DNA of 64,000 nucleotides from Pseudoxanthomonas mexicana. GTDB lineage: Bacteria > Pseudomonadota > Gammaproteobacteria > Xanthomonadales > Xanthomonadaceae. The stretch covers positions 1 through 64,000 of the forward strand of contig NZ_LSIF01000065.1 of the NCBI RefSeq assembly GCF_001556105.1, read 5' to 3'. A model generated the notes under the pieces. That model did no database searches. It was not told the origin of the DNA and saw only the letters and a program-made list of their open reading frames with translations. The position numbers and the translations under genes are program-made. Each line of letters begins with the position of its first letter. The stretch's first letter is position 1. Positions 23,762 to 32,960 of the stretch are shown here, in pieces.

Positions 23762-26700
23762 GGCGCTAGCACGCGCCGCCAGCAACCGGTCCAGCACCGA
23801 TTTCAACGCCAGCGGCCGTACCGGCTTGGCGAGCAACGGCAGGTCGGCATCGCGCACGGCGCGACGCACCGCATCGGTCTGGTCGGCGGTGAGGATCAGG
23901 CAGGGACGATGGCCCTGCGATCCGCGCAGGCGCTCCGCCAGCGCCACGCCGGTATCGCCGTCATCGAGGTGGTAGTCGAACAACCAGAGGTCGGCCGTGC
24001 GTTCCAGCAACGCGTGCTCCGCAGCGTCGCCTTCACCGGCAGTGGCCACACTGCATCCCCACCCCTCCAGCACCTGCCGCAACGCGGACAGCGCGACAGG
24101 ATCGTTGTCGACCGCCAGTACATGCCGGCCGGCGAGGCCCGGTTTACCGGCCAGGGACGGCACCGGTGCCGGCACGGCGACCCGCACCAGATCCACCGCG
24201 AACACCGCGCCATATCCCACCCGGCTGCGCAACGACAGCGGTGCGTCCAGCAAGGTGGCGATGCGGTCGGCGATCGACAGGCCAAGTCCGAGCCCCTGCC
24301 CCGGCACGTCGTCGCCGCGCCGGAATTCGTCGAAGATCCGGCGCCGGTCGACTTCTGCGATCCCCGGGCCGGTATCCCACACCTCCACGCGCAGCCGTGC
24401 ACCGGTCCTTCGCACACCCAGCAGCACGCCACCACGCGACGTGTACCGCACGGCGTTGGCGAGGAAATTCTGCAGGATGCGGCGCAGCAGCTGCGGATCG
24501 GTGTGCACCCATGCACGCGTCGGCACGATGTCGAACGCCAGGCCGCGCTCGTGCGCCAGCACGCGGAATTCCGACGCCAGCGGCTCCAGCACCTCCATCA
24601 GCGGCAGGTCGCGCGGCTCGGGCACCAGCCCGCCGGCCTCCAGTCGCGACATGTCCAGCAGGCCGGTCAGCAGGTCGGTGGTGGAATCCAGTGCGCCGCG
24701 CACCTGTAGCGCCGTCTCGCGCTGGTGCGTCTCCGGCAGCTGTTGCGACAACGCGTCGGTGAACAGCTGCGCCGCGTGCAGCGGCTGCAGCAGGTCGTGG
24801 CCGATCGCGGTCAGGAAGCGGCTCTTCGCATCGTTCGCGTGCTCGGCCTCGCGCTTGGCGGTTTCCAGCAGCGCGGTACGTTCGACGACGCGCTGCTCCA
24901 GCGTCTCGTTGGCCTGTTTCAATGCGCGCTCCGCCTGCCGCGACGCGGTCACGTCGGTGTACGTGGCGACGAACCCGCCGCCCGGCATCGGATTGCCGCG
25001 GATCTCGACGATGCTGCCGTCAGGGAACACACGCTCGGTCAGGTGCGGCGTGCCGGCGCGCATGAACGCGAGTCGCCTGTCCAGCGCACGATCATCGCGT
25101 CCGCGTTGTGGCATGCGCTGCAACGCCCAGCGGGTCAGGTCCGCGATCGGCCGCCCGACCTGCAGCAACTCGGCCGGGAACGCGAACATCTGTTCATAGC
25201 GCCGGTTCCATGCCACCAGCCTCTGGTCACGATCGATCACGCTGATGCCCTGGCTCATGTTCTGCAGCGCCGCGCCCAGCACCTGCTGGTTGAAACGCAG
25301 GTCCTGCGAGGCTTCGCCGACGATGGCGGCCACCGTTTCCAGATCGCCGTGTTCGCGGCGCGCTGCATCGAGCAGCAGGCGTGCCGACGCGGACCCCAGC
25401 ACCGCCGCCAGTTCGCGCTCCAGCCCCGCCTCGATGGGTGCGGGCACCGGCCCCTGCCGCGGCGCATCGGCCAGCAGTTCCTCCACGCGCTCGCGGGGCA
25501 GGAAACGGCGACCCGCATCGCGCAGCGTCCGGGCATCGAAGCCGCGACTGTCGGCACGACGCGGCGCGCTGCCCCGCCAGCCCATCACCAGCAGCGTGAC
25601 CGCCGTGCCAAGGAACAGGCTGACACCCACCGCGCGCCCCAGCCGGCTCCAGCCGGTCAGGCCGAAGAAGCCGTCGGGCGACAGCAGGGCGATCCCGAAC
25701 GGACCGCTCTGCAACCATGCCGGCGTCACGCCGCGTGCATCCATCGTCACCGGCAACAGCAGCAGCCAGACCCACACCGCGAAGCCGGCGACGATACCGG
25801 CGATGACGGCGCGCGGCGGCGTCTGCGGCCGCCAGATGGCGAAACCCAGCGCAGGTGCCAGCGTGGCCAGTGCCGAGAACGACACCGCGCCGACGTCGGC
25901 CAGCGCGTCGTTGCCCGCCACCAGCCGGCTGTACGCCCACGCCAGCAGCATCACCGCAACGATGCCAATGCGACGTTGCATCAGCACCGCGCCACGCAGG
26001 TCGCCGCCGGTACCGCGCAGCCAGCCACCCCGCAGCAGGCCCGGCGCCAGCCAGTGGTTGCCGATCATCAGGCTCAGCGTCAGCGTACTGACCACCACCA
26101 TGCCGGTCGCAGCGCTCAGGCCACCGAGGAAGGCCAGCAGCGCCAACCCCTGGTGGCCCTGCGACAGCGGCAATGCCAGCACGTAGAGATCGGACGGCAC
26201 GGCGTCGCCGAACAACGCGCCGCCCGCGCGCGCCAGCGGCAGCAACGGCGCCGCCATCAACACCATGTACAACGGGAACAACCAGCGCGCGGTGCGCACG
26301 TGGCGCTCGTCGCGGCACTCCACCACGCCCACGTGTACCTGGTGCGGCAGCGTGAACATCGCCAGCACGCCCAGTGCCACCAGCGGCAGGAACCCGTACG
26401 TCGTGGACGCCGGCGCCGTGATCACCGGCGCGGCCGGCAGGTCCGGCAGCCCGAACCAGACGAACAATCCCAGTGCCAGCATCGCCGCCAGCTTGAACAG
26501 CGACTCGAACGCCATCGCCAGGATCAGTCCGCGGTTGTGTTCCACCGCACTCGCGCGCCGTGTGCCGAACAGCATCGCGAACACCGCCATCGCCAGCGCC
26601 ACGTACAACGCGCTGTCCTGCCACGCCGGCAGTGCGTCGTTGCCGGGTGAACGCGTCAGCAGCGCGAAGCTCATCGCCACGGCCTTCAGCTGCAGCGCGA

Positions 26701-27088
26701 TGTAGGGAATCAGGCCCAGCGCGGCGACCAGCGTCACCGCCGCGGCCAGCCAGCCGTCCTTGCCCAGGCGGGTGGCGATCAGGTCGGCCAGCGAGGTCGC
26801 GTTCGACTCGCGCGCCATCCGCACCAGCCGCACCAGCAGGAACGCGCCGAAGGCATACAGCAGGATGGTGCCGACGAAGGTCGGCGGCAGCGGCCAGCCG
26901 TAGCGCGCGGCCTGCGTCACCGTGCCGAAGAACGTCCACGAGGTGCAGTACACCGCCAGCGACAACGCGTAGATATACGGCCATTGCACCGCCAGCACAT
27001 GCGGGCGCCGCTCGGCATAGAGCGCGGAACCGAACAGCACGCCCAGCCACAGCAGGCCGGCCAGCACCACCGCGCCGACGCTTAGCAT
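23744..27088 (-). CDS. hybrid sensor kinase with symporter (SSS) domain, CrbS-like
   Basis: This 1114-residue membrane protein begins with a sodium/solute symporter-type domain of about a dozen membrane segments (residues 1 to about 510, for example YAFGAFLLVRLVRM, GLIPYIALQLKAVAMSF). A PAS domain with GISVIDRDQRLVAWNRRYEQ follows, then a coiled linker, a HisKA region with AIGHDLLQPLHAAQ (phospho-histidine), a HATPase domain (NFLANAVRYTSRGG, DTGPGI, GLGLGLSIAD) and a C-terminal receiver (aspartate in LWLFDYHLDD). This is the CrbS/MxtR architecture, paired with LuxR-type regulators for carbon-source control. The last residues GVGAT and the stop are encoded by a REP unit. Confidence 0.92.
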   Translation of the reverse strand: MLSVGAVVLAGLLWLGVLFGSALYAERRPHVLAVQWPYIYALSLAVYCTSWTFFGTVTQAARYGWPLPPTFVGTILLYAFGAFLLVRLVRMARESNATSLADLIATRLGKDGWLAAAVTLVAALGLIPYIALQLKAVAMSFALLTRSPGNDALPAWQDSALYVALAMAVFAMLFGTRRASAVEHNRGLILAMAFESLFKLAAMLALGLFVWFGLPDLPAAPVITAPASTTYGFLPLVALGVLAMFTLPHQVHVGVVECRDERHVRTARWLFPLYMVLMAAPLLPLARAGGALFGDAVPSDLYVLALPLSQGHQGLALLAFLGGLSAATGMVVVSTLTLSLMIGNHWLAPGLLRGGWLRGTGGDLRGAVLMQRRIGIVAVMLLAWAYSRLVAGNDALADVGAVSFSALATLAPALGFAIWRPQTPPRAVIAGIVAGFAVWVWLLLLPVTMDARGVTPAWLQSGPFGIALLSPDGFFGLTGWSRLGRAVGVSLFLGTAVTLLVMGWRGSAPRRADSRGFDARTLRDAGRRFLPRERVEELLADAPRQGPVPAPIEAGLERELAAVLGSASARLLLDAARREHGDLETVAAIVGEASQDLRFNQQVLGAALQNMSQGISVIDRDQRLVAWNRRYEQMFAFPAELLQVGRPIADLTRWALQRMPQRGRDDRALDRRLAFMRAGTPHLTERVFPDGSIVEIRGNPMPGGGFVATYTDVTASRQAERALKQANETLEQRVVERTALLETAKREAEHANDAKSRFLTAIGHDLLQPLHAAQLFTDALSQQLPETHQRETALQVRGALDSTTDLLTGLLDMSRLEAGGLVPEPRDLPLMEVLEPLASEFRVLAHERGLAFDIVPTRAWVHTDPQLLRRILQNFLANAVRYTSRGGVLLGVRRTGARLRVEVWDTGPGIAEVDRRRIFDEFRRGDDVPGQGLGLGLSIADRIATLLDAPLSLRSRVGYGAVFAVDLVRVAVPAPVPSLAGKPGLAGRHVLAVDNDPVALSALRQVLEGWGCSVATAGEGDAAEHALLERTADLWLFDYHLDDGDTGVALAERLRGSQGHRPCLILTADQTDAVRRAVRDADLPLLAKPVRPLALKSVLDRLLAARASAGVGAT

Positions 27089-27189
27089 CCCGTCATGTCT
27101 CCGGACTGATCGGCAGGTCGTGGCATGCACCGAGCATAACGCAGCAACGGCGGGCTTTCGCCGGTTCCCCATCACGACCGTGTGCGCGC

Positions 27190-29409
27190 TCAGAAGTCGT
27201 AGCGTGCGGTCAGGCTGTACTGGCGCGGCGGGCCGTAGAAGCCGGTCAGCACGCCGTAGGCGGCGATGTTGTAGCCGGTGGTGCGGTATTCCTGGTCGGC
27301 CAGGTTGGTGCCCTGCAGCGACAGGCTCCACGCATCGTTGACTTTCCAGATGACGCCGGCGTTGACCAGGCCATAGCCCTCCTGCTTGATCAGTGGGCTC
27401 AGGTCGGTGGTCGGCCACACTTCGGACTGGTAGGAGTAGCCGACGCGCGCGGAGAGGTTGCCGCCGTTGGCCAGGTCGGTGCGGTATTCCACGTTCAGTG
27501 CACCCGAGAACTCCGGCGCGTTGGTGAAATACTGCGTGCTGGCGATGTTGACGCCACTGCTGATGAACTCGTCGTACTTCGCGTCCAGCCAGGCCAGGTT
27601 GCCGCTGATCAGCCAGTTGGCCGTCGGCAGGAACTGGTACTCCACTTCCACGCCGTTGACGGTGCCCTTGCCGGCGTTGGTGAAGTCGCCGAAGAAGCTC
27701 TGCGTGTTGTTCGGCAGCGTGTAGGAGGTGAATACCGACAGCTGGATGTCCTTGTAGATGTTGTGGAACGCGGACAGGTTGAGGAACAGGCGCTGGTCGA
27801 GGAACGACATCTTGCTGCCGACCTCGAAGCTGTCGACCTGCTCGTCGTTGAACGGTTCGCCCGAACGCGGCACCGCCGTGGTGTTGGCGCGGATGTTGTA
27901 GCCGCCGGACTTGAAGCCACGCGAGGCCAGGCCGTACACCATGATGTCGGGCGTGACCTGGTAGTCGAGCGAGACCTTCGGCGAGACGTTCTTGAAGTTG
28001 ACGGTCTTGTCGAAGTTGGCCGCCGCACCCCAGGATGTTTCGTACTGGTTGCTGGTGTAGAAGCGGTTCAGCGCGACCGCGTGCTTGTCCTCGTCGGTAT
28101 AGCGCGCACCCACGTCCAGCGTCAGGCGGTCGGTCAGGTCGAAGGTCCAGTCCGCGTACAGCGCGATGCTCTTGGTGTTGACCACGCCCTGGGTATCGCC
28201 GAACAGCGGATTGGTCAGGCTGGTCGCCAGCGCCGGGTTCCAGAAGTAGTTCAGCACCTGGCCGCCGGCGTCGCCGTTGAACCAGTACAGGCCCATCACG
28301 CCGCGGGCGCGACCGCCGCCGTCGTAGTTGACCTGGAATTCCTGGCTGACCTGGCTGTCGCTGTAGAACGCGCGCACGTCGACCAACGGCGAGGGAATCG
28401 TGTCGAAATCGATGTTGGTCTCGGTGTCCGACTCGCGCTTGGCGGCGACGTACTTGATCGCCCAGTCCTCGCTCGGCCGCCAGTTGGCGGTGATCGAGGC
28501 GCCCTTCATCTCCGTGTCGTTGATGTTCTTCATGCCGCTGCGGATGTCGTAGCGGTCATTGGTCGGCGGATAGGCCGGGGCCAGCGGGTTCCGCGCCAGC
28601 ATCTTCGCGCCGCGCACGCCGGACTGGTCGTCCATGTAGTCGAACGCCACCTGCACGTCGAAATCGTCGTGCGAGTACGCGCCCAGCTGCATGCGCACCG
28701 CGTTGATCTCCTTGTCGCTGACGCCCTGCCCGGTGTAGGTGTTGGTGCCGAAGCCGTCGCGGTTCATGCTGGCGACCGACACGCGGCCGCGCAGGCCGCT
28801 GTCCTTGCCGCCGATCTCGCCGCCCAGCGCCGCCTTGACGTCCAGCTGGTTGTAGTTGCCCACGGTGACCGAGGCGAAGCCGGTGGTTTCCTGCGGCAGT
28901 CCGCGCGAGATGTACTTGATCGCGCCACCGATGGTGTTCTTGCCGTACAGCGTGCCCTGCGGTCCGCGCAGCACTTCGATGCGCTCCACGTCGAACACGT
29001 CCAGCAGCGCGCCCTGCGGACGGGCGATGTAGACGTCGTCCAGGTAGATGCCCACGCCCGGATCCACGCCCCACAGCGGATCGGCCTGGCCGACGCCGCG
29101 GATGTAGGCGGTGACCGTGCTGGTGGAACCGCGCGCGGCGTAGATGGTCAGGTTCGGTACCTGCGCATCGAGGTCGCCGATGTCCTTGATCGCCAGCTTG
29201 TCCAGCGTCTCCGCAGTGAAGGCGGTGACCGCGACGGGCACGTCCTGCAGGGTTTCCTCGCGCTTGCGCGCGGTCACCTTGACCGAATCGAGCGTGGTGG
29301 CGTTGGTGGCTGGCGATGCGTCGGCCGGTGCGGCGTCCTGCGCCCACGCCAACGGCGTGGACGACAACAGGACGCAGCCGATGGCCAGGCTCAGGTGCTT
29401 GCGCTTCAT
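27190..29409 (-). CDS. TonB-dependent outer-membrane receptor
   Basis: This 739-residue receptor has a signal peptide (SLAIGCVLLSSTPLAWAQ), a TonB box-like segment (TLDSVKVTARKREE) and a plug domain (TLQDVPVAVTAFTAETLDKL, RIEVLRGPQGTLYGKNTIGGAI). A long beta-barrel follows, ending in a terminal aromatic residue (SLTARYDF) as required for BAM insertion. GGAGGGGGAGA precedes the start. It is divergent from the GntP permease gene, with a GTAC-N4-GTAC site between. I infer uptake of 3-hydroxybutyrate oligomers or a related ligand from this context; the sequence alone does not give the ligand. Confidence 0.93.
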   Translation of the reverse strand: MKRKHLSLAIGCVLLSSTPLAWAQDAAPADASPATNATTLDSVKVTARKREETLQDVPVAVTAFTAETLDKLAIKDIGDLDAQVPNLTIYAARGSTSTVTAYIRGVGQADPLWGVDPGVGIYLDDVYIARPQGALLDVFDVERIEVLRGPQGTLYGKNTIGGAIKYISRGLPQETTGFASVTVGNYNQLDVKAALGGEIGGKDSGLRGRVSVASMNRDGFGTNTYTGQGVSDKEINAVRMQLGAYSHDDFDVQVAFDYMDDQSGVRGAKMLARNPLAPAYPPTNDRYDIRSGMKNINDTEMKGASITANWRPSEDWAIKYVAAKRESDTETNIDFDTIPSPLVDVRAFYSDSQVSQEFQVNYDGGGRARGVMGLYWFNGDAGGQVLNYFWNPALATSLTNPLFGDTQGVVNTKSIALYADWTFDLTDRLTLDVGARYTDEDKHAVALNRFYTSNQYETSWGAAANFDKTVNFKNVSPKVSLDYQVTPDIMVYGLASRGFKSGGYNIRANTTAVPRSGEPFNDEQVDSFEVGSKMSFLDQRLFLNLSAFHNIYKDIQLSVFTSYTLPNNTQSFFGDFTNAGKGTVNGVEVEYQFLPTANWLISGNLAWLDAKYDEFISSGVNIASTQYFTNAPEFSGALNVEYRTDLANGGNLSARVGYSYQSEVWPTTDLSPLIKQEGYGLVNAGVIWKVNDAWSLSLQGTNLADQEYRTTGYNIAAYGVLTGFYGPPRQYSLTARYDF

Positions 29410-29466
29410 GGGTCTCCCCCTCCCGGGTATGACATGGCGGCGGACGGTGGCCGCCGATTGAAGCGA

Positions 29467-29541
29467 ACACTAGGGCGACGGCCGCGCGGACGGCATCGTA
29501 CCTTCGTACAGTGGGACGGGCACCGCGCCGCTGCCGATACT
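29467..29541. promoter_or_regulatory. divergent promoter region with GTAC-N4-GTAC site
   Basis: ATCGTACCTTCGTAC (29495-29509) matches the site at 21270 in 13 of 15 positions and again has two GTAC halves 4 bases apart. A TAnnnT hexamer (TAGTGT, minus, 29472-29467) lies 22 bases away toward the TonB receptor gene, and GATACT (29536-29541) lies 26 bases away toward the permease gene. Both are plausible -10 boxes. The site therefore sits near -41 to -46 of both divergent promoters. The promoter assignment is inferred. Confidence 0.58.
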
Positions 29542-29579
29542 CGCCGCACTTGCAACCGGCGCTGGCCGAGGGGTGTGGG

Positions 29580-30983
29580 ATGTCGTTCCTGATCGTGCTG
29601 GCCGCGCTGTGTTTCCTGATGTTCGTGGCCTACCGCGGCTACAGCGTGATCCTGTTCGCGCCCATCGCGGCGCTGGGCGCGGTGCTGCTGACCGACCCTT
29701 CGCTGGTCGCGCCGATGTTCACCGGCCTGTTCATGGACAAGATGGTCGGCTTCCTGAAGCTGTACTTCCCGGTATTCCTGCTGGGCGCGGTGTTCGGCAA
29801 GCTGATCGAGATCTCCGGCTTCTCCAAGGCCATCGTCGCCGGCACCATCAAGGTGGTCGGCGCGCAGCGCGCCATGCTGTCGATCGTGCTGGTGTGCGCG
29901 CTGCTGACCTACGGCGGCGTGTCGCTGTTCGTGGTGGTGTTCGCCGTGTATCCGTTCGCGGCGGAGCTGTTCCGCCAGAGCAACATCCCCAAGCGGCTGG
30001 TGCCGGGCACGATCGCGCTCGGCGCCTTCACCTTCACCATGGACGCGTTGCCGGGCACGCCGCAGATCCAGAACATCATCCCCAGCTCGTTCTTCGGCAC
30101 CAACGGCTGGGCCGCGCCGGTGCTGGGCACGATCGGCGGCGTGTTCATCCTGATCGTCGGCATGACCTATCTTGAATGGCGCCGTCGCGTGGCCGCACGC
30201 AATGGCGAGGGCTATGCCGGCAAGGACGAGTTGCGCAACGAACCCGAAGCCTTCAGGGGCGACAAGCTGGCGCATCCGCTGGTCGCGATCCTGCCACTGC
30301 TGCTGGTCGGCGTGGCCAACTTCCTGTTCACCCGCTGGATTCCCGGCTTCTACGGCGAGAGCCAGTCGTTCGTACCGGCCGTGATCGGCAATCCGGCGCC
30401 CGTGGTGCAGGAGGTCGCCAAGGTCGCCGCCATCTGGGCCGTGCAGGGTGCGCTGCTGGTCGGCATCGTCTCGGTCCTCCTGTTCGCGTGGAAGCCGGTG
30501 TTCGCCAGCTTCGCCGAAGGCACGAAGAGCGCCATCGGCGGCGCGCTGCTGGCCTCGATGAACACGGCCTCGGAATACGGCTTCGGCGCGGTCATCGCCG
30601 CCCTGCCCGGCTTCCTGGTGGTCGCCAACGCGTTGCAGGCCATCCCGGATCCGTTGGTGAACGAGGCCATCTCGGTCACCGCACTGGCCGGGATCACCGG
30701 CTCGGCCTCGGGCGGCATGAGCATCGCATTGGCGGCGATGGCCGACAGCTTCATCGCCAACGCCAACGCGGCCGGCATCCCGATGGAGGTGCTGCACCGG
30801 GTGGCGTCGATGGCCTCCGGCGGCATGGACACCCTGCCGCATAACGGGGCGGTCATCACGCTGCTGGCGGTGACCGGCCTCAGCCACCGGCAGTCCTACA
30901 AGGACATCTTCGCCATCACCCTGATCAAGACGGCCGCCGTGTTCGTCGTCATCGGCGTGTTCTACGCCACCGGCCTGGTCTGA
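29580..30983 (+). CDS. GntP family permease, probable 3-hydroxybutyrate transporter
   Basis: This 467-residue inner-membrane transporter has 12 or more hydrophobic segments and conserved GntP-family features such as LLTYGGVSLFVVVFAVYPFA, FTFTMDALPGTPQIQNIIP and SGGMDTLPHNGAVITLL. Relatives carry gluconate or, when beside 3-hydroxybutyrate dehydrogenase genes, D-beta-hydroxybutyrate. The gene sits in the same locus as bdhA and the oligomer hydrolase, so the latter substrate is favoured. The ATG at 29580 follows GAGGGG; longer readings from 29511 add non-coding-like sequence. Confidence 0.9.
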   Translation: MSFLIVLAALCFLMFVAYRGYSVILFAPIAALGAVLLTDPSLVAPMFTGLFMDKMVGFLKLYFPVFLLGAVFGKLIEISGFSKAIVAGTIKVVGAQRAMLSIVLVCALLTYGGVSLFVVVFAVYPFAAELFRQSNIPKRLVPGTIALGAFTFTMDALPGTPQIQNIIPSSFFGTNGWAAPVLGTIGGVFILIVGMTYLEWRRRVAARNGEGYAGKDELRNEPEAFRGDKLAHPLVAILPLLLVGVANFLFTRWIPGFYGESQSFVPAVIGNPAPVVQEVAKVAAIWAVQGALLVGIVSVLLFAWKPVFASFAEGTKSAIGGALLASMNTASEYGFGAVIAALPGFLVVANALQAIPDPLVNEAISVTALAGITGSASGGMSIALAAMADSFIANANAAGIPMEVLHRVASMASGGMDTLPHNGAVITLLAVTGLSHRQSYKDIFAITLIKTAAVFVVIGVFYATGLV

Positions 30984-31081
30984 CGCCACCGCTGGCGTGA
31001 CCGGCCTGTGCGCGCGGTCGCAAACGGCGTACGGTTCTTGGCCAATACTCCCTGCATTCCGGGGATAGCAGGGAAAACCGC

Positions 31082-32953
31082 ATGGCGTACTACACCGTCC
31101 CGTGGCGTCGACTGTTCGCGCGCGGCACGTGGCGACGCAAGACCGTCGCCGCACGCGCACGCATCGATGCCCGCATCCAGGCGAAACCCCAAGCCGCCTC
31201 GCCGAGCCTGGACACCCAGGTCCGCCAGCGCCTGAACCGCCTGTACGGCTGGAAGGGCGGCGAACGCGCCAGCCCGAAGGACACCACGCCGGCACCGGAA
31301 GCCGTCGCCGTGGCCAGCGGTGGTCGCGTGATGATGGGACAGTCGAATCCTGTCCTCGTGACCATGGCGCGCCCACCCTTCGCGGTGCAGGCACTGAACA
31401 ACCTCAGCTACGGCGCCACCGCCGCCACCGTCGCCGAATTCAACGCGTTGGGCAGCAGCGACCGGCAGCGGCTCGCGAACTACGTGGACTGGCAGCTCAA
31501 CTGGGATGCGATCGACGACAGCGCCGTCACCACCCGCCTCACCACCGCCGGCTACACCACGCTCAACAAGTCGTTGACCCAGCTGTGGGCAGACCACGTG
31601 GTGCCGGACCCGGAATACAGCATCCGCATTCGCCCCGCCAACGAAGTGCAGCGCGCGGCCTTCGTGCGCGCCGTGTATTCACGCCGGCAGCTGCGCGAGG
31701 TGCTGGTCAACTTCTGGCACGACCACTTCAATGTCCTTGCGTCGGATTTCAGCACCGGGCCGGTGTTCGTGCACTACGACCGCGACGTGATCCGCGCCAA
31801 CGCCAAGGGCAATTTCCGCGCGATGCTGGAAGCGGTGGCCCAGAGCACGGCGATGCTCTACTACCTGGACAACATCAACAATTCGCGCTCGGGCCCGAAC
31901 GAGAACTTCGCCCGCGAACTGCTGGAGCTGCATACGTTCGGCGCCGAGAACTACCTCGGCTTCATGGACCCGTTCCAGGTACCGCCCTGCCCCGAGGATC
32001 CTGCCTACCCGATCGGCTACACCGACATCGACGTGTACGAGACGTCGGCGGCCTTCACCGGCTGGTCGGCGAAGACCGGACACTGGCAATTCCCTGCCGA
32101 GAACGACGGCACCTTCGCGTATCGGCAATCGTGGCACGACGCCGGCCCGAAGTTCCTGCTCGGCATGCTCATCTATCCCGAACAGCCTGCATTGAAGGAC
32201 GGCCGCGACGTGCTGGACCGGTTGGCCAGCCATCCGCGCGTGGCCAAGTTCATCTGCAAGAAGCTCATCCGCCGCTTCATCAGCGATACGCCGAAGCAGG
32301 CGCTGATCGACAGCGCGGCGGCGATCTTCCGCGCCAACTGGCGCGCACCGAACCAGATCGAACTGGTGCTGCGCCACATCCTGAATTCCGACGACTTCAT
32401 CAACAGCTTCGGCCAGAAGAACCGTCGCCCGTTCGACACCACCGTCGCCGCGATGCGTACGCTGGGCGGCGACTGGACGATCCGCCTGGACCACGGCCGC
32501 AGCGGCGATTTCATGTGGCTGTACGGCTTCACCGGCCACATGCCGTACAGCTGGCCGGCGCCGAACGGGTATCCGGACGCCGGACTGGCGTGGTCGGGCG
32601 CGAATTCGTTCGCGATGACCTGGCGCCTGCTGGGCTGGCTGACCGAGAGCAAGGATGGCGAAGTGCCCCTGCATCCGATCGTCGACACCACGCGCGCGAA
32701 CGTGGCCGTCGGCAACTGGACGGCGAACACCCTGGTCACCTGGTGGTGCACGCGCCTGCTCGGCTACCAGCCGGAGGCCGCGCGCAAGCAGGCGCTGGTC
32801 GCCTTCCTGGCGCAGAACGGCGATCCGAACACCTACGTCATCACCGACACCAACGCGTGGCAGGGCAGCGACCTGAAGCGGCACTACAACCACGAGCGAC
32901 TGCGCAGCGTGGTGGCGCTGATCCTGATGACCCCCGAATTCATGAGCCGCTGA
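31082..32953 (+). CDS. DUF1800 family protein
   Basis: This 623-residue protein belongs to the DUF1800 family. Typical blocks are FAVQALNNLSYGATAATVAEF near residue 100, LREVLVNFWHDHFNV, SGPNENFARELLELHTFG, and LASHPRVAKFICKKLIRRFI with LILMTPEFMSR at the end. The family is widespread in Proteobacteria and Planctomycetes and has no established activity. It is nearly always encoded beside DUF1501, as here 7 bases downstream. The first 60 residues are basic and lack a clear signal peptide, which is unusual if the partner is Tat-exported. Confidence 0.9.
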   Translation: MAYYTVPWRRLFARGTWRRKTVAARARIDARIQAKPQAASPSLDTQVRQRLNRLYGWKGGERASPKDTTPAPEAVAVASGGRVMMGQSNPVLVTMARPPFAVQALNNLSYGATAATVAEFNALGSSDRQRLANYVDWQLNWDAIDDSAVTTRLTTAGYTTLNKSLTQLWADHVVPDPEYSIRIRPANEVQRAAFVRAVYSRRQLREVLVNFWHDHFNVLASDFSTGPVFVHYDRDVIRANAKGNFRAMLEAVAQSTAMLYYLDNINNSRSGPNENFARELLELHTFGAENYLGFMDPFQVPPCPEDPAYPIGYTDIDVYETSAAFTGWSAKTGHWQFPAENDGTFAYRQSWHDAGPKFLLGMLIYPEQPALKDGRDVLDRLASHPRVAKFICKKLIRRFISDTPKQALIDSAAAIFRANWRAPNQIELVLRHILNSDDFINSFGQKNRRPFDTTVAAMRTLGGDWTIRLDHGRSGDFMWLYGFTGHMPYSWPAPNGYPDAGLAWSGANSFAMTWRLLGWLTESKDGEVPLHPIVDTTRANVAVGNWTANTLVTWWCTRLLGYQPEAARKQALVAFLAQNGDPNTYVITDTNAWQGSDLKRHYNHERLRSVVALILMTPEFMSR

Positions 32954-32960
32954 GGCCCCG

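Noticed and set aside
24725..29592. Very long plus-strand open frames (24725-26650 and 26560-29592)
   Set aside because: They lie opposite the sensor kinase and TonB receptor genes, whose domains are unmistakable; the antisense products are low-complexity Arg/Gln/His sequences.
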